Made by a program: the position numbers and the translations under genes. A stretch of DNA of 64,000 bases from Campylobacter geochelonis (GTDB lineage Bacteria > Campylobacterota > Campylobacteria > Campylobacterales > Campylobacteraceae). Every line of letters begins with the position of its first letter. The first letter of the stretch is position 1. The stretch lies in contig NZ_CP053844.1 of NCBI RefSeq assembly GCF_013201685.1, forward strand, positions 1,302,001 through 1,366,000, given 5' to 3'. Below are positions 19,801-26,800 of this stretch, in pieces. The notes beneath the pieces are model-generated. The model saw nothing but the letters and a program-made list of their open reading frames with translations, ran no database searches and was not told the DNA's origin.

Positions 19801-22067
19801 TTATCTGTATATACTTTACTTCCTGGCTTTGTTTCTATTCCACCAGTTATAGGACTGTCGTGTTTAAACCATACCCTACCTTTACCATCACTATCATTTA
19901 TTATATCATTAGCACTGACATGGTATTCATCATCTCCACTTCCGCCACTTAACTCATCAGCGTCTTTATCATCTCCTGCATAAAGTTTATCATCTCCACT
20001 TCCTGTAGTTATGCTATCTTTTCCTAAACCAGCGTAGATGGTATTATTGCCATTTCCTGTTGTTATGGTGTCTTTTCCTTTACCTGTAGCTATATAGTTA
20101 TCTCCATTACCAGCTGTTATGGCATCATCTCCATCTCCTGCATTTATGGTATTATTGCCATTACCAACTGTTATGGTGTCTTTTCCTTTACCTCCATATA
20201 TATAGTTTGTACTATCGCCTGCGGTTACCGTATTTGCATCGCTTTGTTTATCTTCATCTATTGGATTTGTATAGCTACTAGCATGGGTATATATGTAGTT
20301 GGTATTTAAACCACCCTCTATAGTATCGCTTCCAGCTCCTCCAAGCAAATAATTTATACCATCACTACCATATAAAAAGTCATCTCCACTTTTGCCTATA
20401 AGGGTATTAGTATCTTTTGCACTATCGCTTGAGTCTTTTCCAGCTGCATATAGATAATCCTTACCCCTAGAACCAACCAAAGTATCACTTCCAGAACCAC
20501 CATATAAATAGTTTGTATTTTTTACAGTGTCAAATTCCTTTATAAGTTCTGCTATTTCTGTTGCATCAGAGTCATCATTTAAGTCAGGGCTAAAAGCTAA
20601 CTGTATATCCGCATAAAGAGTGTCATCTCCACTGTTACCATATATCGTATCATCTCCTAATCCACCACTTAAAGCATCGTTTCCGCTACTGCCAAATATA
20701 TAATCATCTCCACTTCCACCATAAGCAGAATTTGATAATATATCTGTTCCATCATCTTTATTATTTTTATCTCTTTTTCCTACATAGATATAATCATCTC
20801 CACCTTTACCACTAAGTGTATCACTTCCATGTCCACCTATTAGGATATCATTTTTGTTTGTACCAGTAGCACTATCGCTTCCATCACCTAAGAGATAGAT
20901 AATGCCGTTTGATAGCTTGTCTTTATGGGGATTTATGTTGGAATTTACAGTAAAGCCATGCTCTTTTAATTTATTATCAACTATTTGCCGAATAGCTATT
21001 AGTGATATTAACTTAACTGGATTATATGACAAGATTATAGAATTAACAATAGAACTTGTTAACCCGACCAAATTATCAAAAGTTATTGTTTTGCTTAAGT
21101 CAACTTCATTTTTTGTTATAGTATTTCTTATATTATTGTTATTTTCTTCATTTCCATACACAAGATACTTGTCCTCTGCCGAGTAATCTATAATATTACT
21201 ATATACTATTTTTTTAAAATAATATAAATATCTATCTGCATAGTCGGAAATAAATTTTAGCATTTCATATTCTGAATATTCTACTTTTAACTCTTGAAGA
21301 TTTTTAAATTCATCTACTGTTAAATTAAGATTTATATCTGTGTTTGTCGGATAAAAATCATTGATAAATTTAATCTCTACAGCTTTACCTATATTATTTG
21401 GATCTGTTATTTTTTTAAGTGTAGGATTAAGCATTCCTGCCAACAAACTATCGCTTTCAAAGTCAAAGTTGTCTGTATTGAGTGTAAATTTTAAGTTTTC
21501 AATATGACTTGGCTTTATACTTCCATCAGTGTTTATATCAAAAACATATTGGATACCATCACTTCCAGCTAATTCATAATTTGTATTAAAGGTAAAATTA
21601 GATAAACCAAATACAAAGGCTGCTTGCGCAAAATCCTCGACTGTACTAGGATTCTGTTTATATATAGAGAATGATACTTGAGGATTACTTGCATAGGTAT
21701 TATTTTCACCGTAAAATACTTTTACAAATTCACTGTGTTTAAGTTTTATCTGATTGTTTCCATCTATTTTATATTTATATTCATCAAAATTTAATTCTCT
21801 TCCGCTACTACCTTTATTCTCAAAAAATATCTTAAACATAGGGATATTTGCAACATGTTGCTTAAACTCATCAGTGGTGTTTATTTGAAAATACCTACTC
21901 ATAAATTCACTAACAGAAACATTAATAGTAATTCCTTTTTTATTTTTGTTTCTATTTCCATATTTTTCATCAACTATATTATTAGGCCTCTTTTTCTCTC
22001 CCCAAAGATACCAACTTAAAACCTCTAAAGCATAATCGCCAACTAAATGTAGATATTTTTCACTCAT
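10851..22067 (-). CDS. Giant RTX T1SS-secreted protein (3738 aa), presumed active toxin
   Basis: Residues 1-395 are a unique N-terminal tip with no motif I recognise. RTX repeats follow at about 395-690 (GGAGSDTIEGG, GNGNNTINAGDG). Next come a Calx-beta-like stretch (about 770-870), an EF-hand-like calcium region (about 1030-1100: DLNKDGIKTTNL, DKNNNGIIDNANELFG) and a helical part ending near WAGVEDIDSSSRGG. Some ten modules of about 160 residues fill about 1445-3040, each pairing RTX nonapeptides (GGAGNDTLQGGLGNDTYIFG) with an HCBP-type beta segment. Cadherin-like repeats lie at about 3045-3410 (APINDAP, APVNDAP). The last 186 residues are the common C-terminal module. No HlyC-type acyltransferase gene is near. 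It starts ATG, three bases after 22071-22985. RTX/T1SS identity is firm; the toxin role is inferred. Confidence 0.92.
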   Translation of the reverse strand: MSEKYLHLVGDYALEVLSWYLWGEKKRPNNIVDEKYGNRNKNKKGITINVSVSEFMSRYFQINTTDEFKQHVANIPMFKIFFENKGSSGRELNFDEYKYKIDGNNQIKLKHSEFVKVFYGENNTYASNPQVSFSIYKQNPSTVEDFAQAAFVFGLSNFTFNTNYELAGSDGIQYVFDINTDGSIKPSHIENLKFTLNTDNFDFESDSLLAGMLNPTLKKITDPNNIGKAVEIKFINDFYPTNTDINLNLTVDEFKNLQELKVEYSEYEMLKFISDYADRYLYYFKKIVYSNIIDYSAEDKYLVYGNEENNNNIRNTITKNEVDLSKTITFDNLVGLTSSIVNSIILSYNPVKLISLIAIRQIVDNKLKEHGFTVNSNINPHKDKLSNGIIYLLGDGSDSATGTNKNDILIGGHGSDTLSGKGGDDYIYVGKRDKNNKDDGTDILSNSAYGGSGDDYIFGSSGNDALSGGLGDDTIYGNSGDDTLYADIQLAFSPDLNDDSDATEIAELIKEFDTVKNTNYLYGGSGSDTLVGSRGKDYLYAAGKDSSDSAKDTNTLIGKSGDDFLYGSDGINYLLGGAGSDTIEGGLNTNYIYTHASSYTNPIDEDKQSDANTVTAGDSTNYIYGGKGKDTITVGNGNNTINAGDGDDAITAGNGDNYIATGKGKDTITTGNGNNTIYAGLGKDSITTGSGDDKLYAGDDKDADELSGGSGDDEYHVSANDIINDSDGKGRVWFKHDSPITGGIETKPGSKVYTDNRGYTYQLNGSELKVTYNLDKDSITIKNYNQEQNSLGITLTNKVGLKIKDVTENEGSKKATITLELIGEIVGDGKLEVFMRSSDMMRSRSARSSLGAITFKKGDTTKTYSYDIKDYDDFIVNNEKRRFITNLVPHIIDTPSVKNSVSYDSSSSKYGELNIVDDDKPVYINVRGNSTSEAAEIIRGMVGVNRGLKVSANNQKEYVSLNIGSNKFKFIGGYTQDIFTASKWTDDEIEEEDSKFYVSPYHISSNATVYYKGKGARFAIFDDDKDKDYPDPEDETSPLVIDLNKDGIKTTNLKNSVFFDLDNNDFKEKTAWLDKNDAFLAIDKNNNGIIDNANELFGNNTIINSNYNRNDKTLDNGFEVLKRFDTNNDGIINALDMDYDKLLLWQDVDKNGISTKDELYTLSNKAIKSIDLNYKNVNIDSNSNTIKQLSKVSFYDGTTTDIADVWFRVEPSKTISNANVELPQRLREFVDIEGGGNLEDFLYVVAKNKELEDSLRNYVETTDEKQRKEKVNSLIFKWAGVEDIDSSSRGGIVDARELAVYEKLIGRQFLQLGTDPNPRENASAIIHSKYQRFANYVYASLELDIVYKGMINTEYMKLDNDTGAFHYDFSGVNKKFQELYANNKRESISHISTLLNMIAANKPNFKKELDSNYLISLKDNQELMALAFNRYQKAQNSGSTLYGTSDSDFLQSANGDDILAGGYGDDIYKFDTSFGKDSIFDDFGNDTIVFAEGIDPKDIKLKRNLANLTITHLGKDCITIENFFDIAGKNGNGSIEGIKFDKEIWDFNKILQMAPLEATSGNDSLYLTNLDDKFNAIDGDDTIYGGDGNDIIDGGSGDDGLYADEGDDILVGGVGDDTLSGGAGNDTYIFGKNFGNDTIINNNTDNGIDKIKFIDGINLKDVIFKQVDSDLFINLKDKNNKNSIKILDFLAPLGNGNLYNTINMIEFSDGKLLSLNDIVKQSIKNTDESANTISVLSDDSYVVDAKGGDDVIVTKGGNDTLIGGAGNDTLQGGLGNDTYIFGKEFGKDVIINNNPNALSIDTIKFIDGISKDDILFSIKDNDLVITLKNNQENFITIKEFYKQEYGVYNNTITSIEFDDLATMHLDDINKAIIDNKSSDIVKTISSYGYDIDKSDSKVGVSIDLSNGDDSIVASSFNDTIHSNSGNDIINGGSGDDYINAGAGNDIITGGKGNDSLQGGKGNDTYVFGKEFGKDVVINYKDSINEIDIIKFIDGIRKEDLIFKQTNLDLTIAIKDTNDSILIQNFYKTYTDKADFIINKIEFDDKSFLNLKDINELAFEFIDNDSNLVSVTTNDNYLINISKLNNGKEISTLGGNDIITGSSGDDIINAGAGNDIITGGKGNDTLQSAKGNDTYVFGKEFGKDIIVSIRGGGNGDKDKIKFIDGIRKEDLLFTQDKLDLIISLKNSNDSIVVENFYSIYRDESRNKISLIEFDDLTTLSLKRINELALLGSSVDKLVNTNDDYTIDKTSSTLSLNIATLKGNDTIKSGSGDDSINAGDGNDTIMGGVGNDTINGGAGNDVYVFGWGFGQDTIINHKTNTNEIDTIKFVDGIRKNDLIFRQDGLNLIISLKHSNDFIIIENFYKLYEGTSKHIVDKIEFDDNSSLNIKDINELALKFIDNSSDNVLVTTNDNYEVNLNKVEKGKIITTLGGNDNIISSDKNDTINSGSGDDKISANDGNDKIYALSGADYIDGGMGDDYIDAGSGDDVLIGGAGNDILLGGNGSDRYVFDKDFGNDIVINKKDDYSFDIIEFIDNTTKDDLIFKQINLDLKIYHKSSNSSITVKEFYTIDNNKALNTIDQILFKDGSYINLKEINQLALNHADDDSIRLDVVTNDNYTLSAGAKDDSITMLGGDDYINSNEGNDGIFAGAGKDYIDSGSGDDYIDSGSGDDILVGGAGNDRLIGSSGDDIYRFFKGFGKDTIINQKSTLEEIDTIEFADGIKKDDVIFKQKDDNLVISLKDSGDSIEVINFFKDVSFTVDRVKFSDGSLLSLKDMIYLSLINTTQGDDKISVLQDDDYTIYAKGGNDTVITKGGDDYIDAGMGDDYIDTGAGDDILIGGSGNDILIGGSGNDRYVFNSGFGKDIIDNAGFGYDKIELDNIKAQDLSFIYYENKDELIITLKNSDDSISVKNFVKEPIEEIVFSNNEKLYKQDIINKATIIGSDDEIVMLKDGIFNAKTGDDIYNIAKLGINVVIDDKFSIFGIDRYSGNNTLKFGMDIDKNDLSYKIDKKDLNISLKDNPSTNITIKNFFDNHSLIETLKFSDNSSLNLKEVVFDKFKPVITSSVFNLNEDSTLDSILKVDNPLNTNLTYELVSSASNSTFDLKDDASFKLIPNLNFNGKDSITLKVTNEYGMSSTKKIVFDIAPINDAPMFESKHTIYELNDIRDLNFVLKADDIDSDNLTFSIKKDSLNGNLTIGDNGAFSYKPNKLFIGKDSAIIIVSDTYNAIDEILVEFDIKVSSPVIKTDILNISEDKNLVANIDIINKTSSNLTYEILNSPLNLKANLDKDNNLSLIPNLNYNGSDSITLKVTNEYGLSDIKTISLEVAPVNDAPEFKELITAYELKNTSTISSSFDAFDVDGNKLSYKIIKDSKHGVISLDDSGVFSYTKDTNFIGKDSAIVEVSDGKLTATKELIFNSLGYQVDSNLDITILPNQTIDTTLKLSNSYKEDISFIKDSENLIIKDSVTNSSITLKEYFTSKHLIKEISFKDKTTVNISNENLSLVAKQWWQINPQARLNTSGVIVSNTNNSILYGSGKNDTIISTSTNSTIRSYEGDDFIYAKDNNTIYSYSGNDTIISYNNDIVYAGNDDDTLISKANNSTLQGENGNDTYIITKEATNTTIKDKELINLIEGGDDTLILKGVKKEEISFKLDGVFMQDLVIRYGSDNNTTLTIKNQTNKYSQIETIKLDDNSFISNEQIDKIIQQVNAYTSDNGISNITHDEARNNQAIMQIYASGWGS
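18222..20047. repeat. 1826-bp direct repeat, copy in giant RTX gene
   Basis: Nearly identical (I noticed only a few base differences) to 23892-25717 at an offset of 5,670, a multiple of three. It covers residues about 674-1282 of the giant protein, including the Calx-beta-like and EF-hand-like parts. Both copies are read in the same frame. Confidence 0.9.
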
Positions 22068-22070
22068 AAA

Positions 22071-22985
22071 TTATTCCTTATTTTTATTTAAATGATTTAT
22101 ATATTTGTCAAAATAAAATTCTCTATCTTCTTTATCTGAAATTTGATACCATGTTTTATTTGATGTTTTAATCAAATTTCCGCGCTTGTCAATCGGAACA
22201 ATCCAAATAGTAATTTTTTCTTTTTGATTTAGTGCTTCTTTACTAAATTCTAAATTATGATAATATCGACAAAATTCATATTTATCATCAATAAAATTAT
22301 ACAAATTTACAAATTCATCAAAAAGTATAACAAGCATATAATCGCCATACAAGTTGTATTCTATACTTTTCATCAAAAAAGCATTTTTCCCAAAAAAAAC
22401 TTTTTTATCATACAGTCCATCAAAATATAATTTATGTATAAATATTCCATTTTTATCTACAACCCTCTCCCATTGCCATGGGTAGGCAAGTTTTTGCTCT
22501 TTAAAATCTTGATTTTGCTCTAGCAAAGTTATATCTTCGTTGTATTTATTCGCAAATTTACTATTTTTGCAAATTTTATAATTTAATTGTTTTAAATATT
22601 CAAAATCAAATTTATCATTTATGGTCCAAAATTCGCAATTATTATCATCATAGCTATTTTTATAGTTTCTTTCAAACCATTCTTTACCCTCTGTTCGACA
22701 CATATTATAAATTTGATTATAGTAAGCTTGACACATATTTAATTCAACTTTATCTTTTACATTCTTTTTGCAATTTTTTCGTTCATTTTCTAGTTTTTCA
22801 TATGAGAAATTATAATATCCATGCAAAGATTTGAAAAAGTTTTTAAGAGAAGTATTTAATATCTTATTTTCAGTTAGATTAGCCATCTTTATCTCTTTTG
22901 TATTTGCCAAATTCTGATGTGCGGGCAGTGGTATTAAAGCAATACTTAACGCGCTAAATATTAAAATTTTAGATGCTTTTTTCAA
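22071..22985 (-). CDS. Exported protein upstream of the giant RTX gene (candidate immunity protein)
   Basis: This 304-aa protein starts with a signal-peptide-like segment (ILIFSALSIALIPLPAHQNLA), so it should reach the periplasm. The rest is rich in Tyr, Asn, Lys and Cys (about seven Cys), without ankyrin repeats or a family I know. The start is TTG, as in the ankyrin genes. Its stop lies three bases before the giant gene's ATG, so the two are coupled. In this cassette it takes the place that ankyrin proteins hold elsewhere. I therefore infer immunity to, or a chaperone role for, the giant protein's unique tip. Confidence 0.75.
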   Translation of the reverse strand: MKKASKILIFSALSIALIPLPAHQNLANTKEIKMANLTENKILNTSLKNFFKSLHGYYNFSYEKLENERKNCKKNVKDKVELNMCQAYYNQIYNMCRTEGKEWFERNYKNSYDDNNCEFWTINDKFDFEYLKQLNYKICKNSKFANKYNEDITLLEQNQDFKEQKLAYPWQWERVVDKNGIFIHKLYFDGLYDKKVFFGKNAFLMKSIEYNLYGDYMLVILFDEFVNLYNFIDDKYEFCRYYHNLEFSKEALNQKEKITIWIVPIDKRGNLIKTSNKTWYQISDKEDREFYFDKYINHLNKNKE

Positions 22986-23017
22986 AAATTTATCCTTATA
23001 TCAAATACCATATATTT

Positions 23018-23779
23018 TTATCTACATTCATACTTATACTCCTTCAAAAATTTTAAGATATGTTTTTCTCCGATACCCATCTTTTTTATATACGCATTAA
23101 TACTTCTGTTAAAATCATCAAAATCGGTAGACTTAAAGCTAAGTTTTTTATCGGCATTTTTTATAACATAGCTTTCCATGTTATAATATTTATCTTTAAG
23201 ATTAATCTCTTTAATATAAATATTTTTTTTATTATATAAAAAACTATCAATACCGTATATTTTTATATTTCTTTCGGTATCTATTATAATAAAAGCTTGA
23301 TTTAAAGGTAGTTCGGCATAAATAGGTACTATATGCCCTTTATCGTCTTTAAATTTTATAATATCTTTTGTGCTTGCAACTACCGTGTAAAAATCGTTTA
23401 AAACATCAAATAACTCTATGGTTGTGGTTATAAATTTTCGTTGTATAGTTACGTTTTGTGTATTTTTATACTCTTTTATACTGATATCTATCTTTGGGCT
23501 ATATTTGTCATCCATGATATATTGTAAAGCTTTTATTATTTCATATACAGTTGGGTTTTCTTCTATGAAATAAAATTTTGGTGGCATTGTGTATTTATCA
23601 ATAATTCTAAGGTCGCTAGAAAATTTTTTATCCAAACAATTTTTAAAAACAATAGCGTCGTGTAAAAATGGGTTATACTTGTTTTTGATAGACAGCCTAT
23701 CTTGCTCTGATAGATATGTGTTATAATACAGAAAAGATAATATAAACAAAAATAGTAAAAGTTTATATATAAATTTCAT
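23018..23779 (-). CDS. Membrane-anchored protein, second partner of the giant RTX gene
   Basis: This 253-aa protein has one N-terminal hydrophobic helix (YKLLLFLFILSFLYYNTYL) and then a charged, probably periplasmic domain. There are no ankyrin repeats and no family I recognise. The start is ATG with AAGGA upstream. It is the first gene of the run 23779-22985-22067 and follows the truncated RTX gene's stop by about 90 bases. It may be a second immunity protein or a leftover immunity gene from another tip. Confidence 0.7.
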   Translation of the reverse strand: MKFIYKLLLFLFILSFLYYNTYLSEQDRLSIKNKYNPFLHDAIVFKNCLDKKFSSDLRIIDKYTMPPKFYFIEENPTVYEIIKALQYIMDDKYSPKIDISIKEYKNTQNVTIQRKFITTTIELFDVLNDFYTVVASTKDIIKFKDDKGHIVPIYAELPLNQAFIIIDTERNIKIYGIDSFLYNKKNIYIKEINLKDKYYNMESYVIKNADKKLSFKSTDFDDFNRSINAYIKKMGIGEKHILKFLKEYKYECR

Positions 23780-23867
23780 TTTTATCCTTTTTTGATAAAA
23801 AGTTTTGTTTTATCAATTTACGCATTGATTTATCTTGCAAGCGATATCCTTTTGGTTATAAATTTAA

Positions 23868-26800
23868 TTATTCAAATTTTATATAGTTAAATTCTACTCC
23901 AGCCCATTTAAATATAAGGGAATTTACTTTTTCTTTTCTTTGTTTTTCATCTGTTGTTTCTACATAGTTTCTTAAACTATCTTCTAGCTCTTTGTTTTTA
24001 GCTACTACATATAAAAAATCTTCTAAGTTTCCACTACCTTCTATATCCACAAACTCTCTTAACCTTTGTGGTAGTTCGACGTTTGCATTACTTATAGTTT
24101 TACTAGGTTCAACCCTAAACCAAACATCAGCTATATCTGTTGTAGTACCATCATAAAAGCTAACTTTAGATAGTTGCTTTATGGTATTTGAGTTAGAGTC
24201 TATATTTACATTTTTATAGTTTAAGTCTATTGATTTTATTGCTTTGTTTGAAAGGGTGTATAACTCATCTTTTGTACTTATACCATTTTTATCTACATCT
24301 TGCCAAAGTAGCAATTTATCATAATCCATATCAAGTGCATTTATAATACCATCATTGTTTGTATCAAATCTTTTTAGCACTTCAAAGCCATTATCTAGTG
24401 TTTTATCATTTCTGTTGTAGTTTGAATTTATTATAGTGTTATTTCCAAACAGCTCATTTGCATTATCTATTATGCCATTATTGTTTTTATCTATCGCTAA
24501 AAAAGCATCATTTTTATCTAACCAAGCTGTTTTTTCTTTAAAATCATTATTATCAAGATCAAAGAACACAGAGTTCTTTAGGTTTGTAGTTTTTATACCA
24601 TCTTTGTTTAAGTCTATGACTAAAGGAGAGGTTTCATCTTCTGGATCTGGGTAATCTTTATCCTTATCATCATCAAATATTGCAAATCTAGCACCCTTAC
24701 CTTTATAGTATACTGTAGCATTTGAACTTATATGGTATGGGCTTACATAAAATTTGCTATCTTCTTCTTCTATCTCATCATCAGTCCATTTTGAGGCGGT
24801 AAATATATCTTGTGTGTAACCACCTATAAATTTAAATTTATTACTACCTATGTTTAGACTTACATACTCTTTTTGATTGTTTGCGCTTACTTTTAGTCCC
24901 CTATTTACTCCAACCATTCCTCTTATTATTTCAGCTGCTTCACTAGTACTATTTCCTCTTACATTTATATACACTGGCTTATCATCATCTACTATGTTTA
25001 ACTCTCCATACTTACTGCTAGATGAATCATATGAAACACTGTTTTTTACAGATGGAGTATCTATGATATGTGGAACTAAGTTAGTTATAAATCTTCTTTT
25101 TTCATTATTTACTATAAAATCATCATAGTCTTTGATATCATAGCTATATGTCTTAGTAGTATCGCCTTTTTTAAAAGTAATTGCACCTAAACTAGATCTA
25201 GCACTTCTACTACGCATCATATCACTACTTCTCATAAAGACTTCTAGTTTACCATCACCTACAATCTCTCCTATTAACTCTAGTGTTATAGTTGCTTTTT
25301 TACTTCCTTCATTTTCAGTGACATCTTTTATCTTTAAGCCTACTTTGTTGGTTAGAGTTATACCTAGTGAGTTTTGTTCTTGGTTGTAGTTTTTTATAGT
25401 TATACTATCTTTATCAAGATTATATGTTACTTTTAGTTCACTTCCATTTAGTTGATATGTATATCCTCTATTATCTGTATATACTTTACTTCCTGGCTTT
25501 GTTTCTATTCCACCAGTTATAGGACTGTCGTGTTTAAACCATACCCTACCTTTACCATCACTATCATTTATTATATCATTAGCACTGACATGGTATTCAT
25601 CATCTCCACTTCCGCCACTTAACTCATCAGCGTCTTTATCATCTCCTGCATAAAGTTTATCATCTCCACTTCCTGTAGTTATGCTATCTTTTCCTAAACC
25701 AGCGTAGATGGTATTATCTCCACTAGTAGCTGTTATAGTATCTTCTCCATCTCCTGTATAGATAGTGTTTTTACCACCACTTATAGTAACACTATCTTTA
25801 TCTATCCCTAAACTTATAGTGTTTTTACCACCACTGATACTTACTTTATTATCTCCATCTCCTAGATAGGCTGTATTATCTCCATCTTTTATAGTTAAGC
25901 TTTCCTTGCCTTTACCACCATAGATGGTATTCTTACCTAAATTTATCTCTACTGTGTTAGTACTGTCTTTAGTATCTAAGTCTAAGCCATCTATACTATC
26001 TTTATGGGTATAAACTATATGTCCTTTGCCACCATTTATAGTTATAGTATCATTTCCACTTCCTGTAAATACATTGTTTAACTCTGCACCACTGATACTT
26101 ACTTTATCATCTCCATCTTTAGTAAAGATGTCGCTTTTAGCTTCATTTGAAGTTACTATATCTTGTGCTTTAGAGCCATATACTGTGTTATTTCCGTTAG
26201 TTAAATTTATAGTATTTATATCATCTTTACTATCTTTATCTTCTTGGCTTGTGTTATCTAATCCTGTATAGATAGTGTTTTCTCCACCATTTGTATTTAC
26301 ACTATCGCTTCCAGCTCCTAAGTAGATAGTGTTTTTACCTTTGGTTGTATTTACACTATCATCACTATCTTTAGAATATATAGCATTTACTCCATCATCT
26401 ACAGTTATGTTATCAACTCCTTTAGAGCCATATATTTGATCATTACCTTTACCTGAGTTTACAGTGTTAATAGTGTTAGAATCTTCTTTATCATCACCAT
26501 CATCTATTTTTGCATTTGTATAGATGATATCATTGCCACTTCCTGTAGTTATAGTATCACAACCAAGACCGGATTCGATGTAAACACCTATATCATCAGA
26601 GCTAATTATGGTATTATCATCACTATATCCATAGAATCTTTTTTTACCAAATAAACTCCTAGAGTCCGTATAATCTCCAGTTATAAACACTACTTTATCA
26701 ACCTTTTCATTATATATAGTGTTTTTATCTCCAGCAGATATATTCTCTTTTGTATCATAATAGTGTGTATTTCTATAAATTCCAGCAGAACCAGTTAGTT

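Noticed and set aside
10851-22067. Classical acylated RTX cytolysin (HlyA type)
   Set aside because: No HlyC-type acyltransferase gene is present in the island and the N-terminus does not resemble HlyA.
10851-22067. Long open frames on the plus strand opposite the RTX genes
   Set aside because: They mirror the codon pattern of the repeat-rich minus-strand genes, recur wherever the repeats recur, and lack ribosome-binding sites and recognisable motifs.
23792-23816. Hairpin TTGATAAAA/TTTTATCAA before the gene at 23779
   Set aside because: All A/T, and it lies close upstream of the ribosome-binding site; too weak to call a terminator or regulator.
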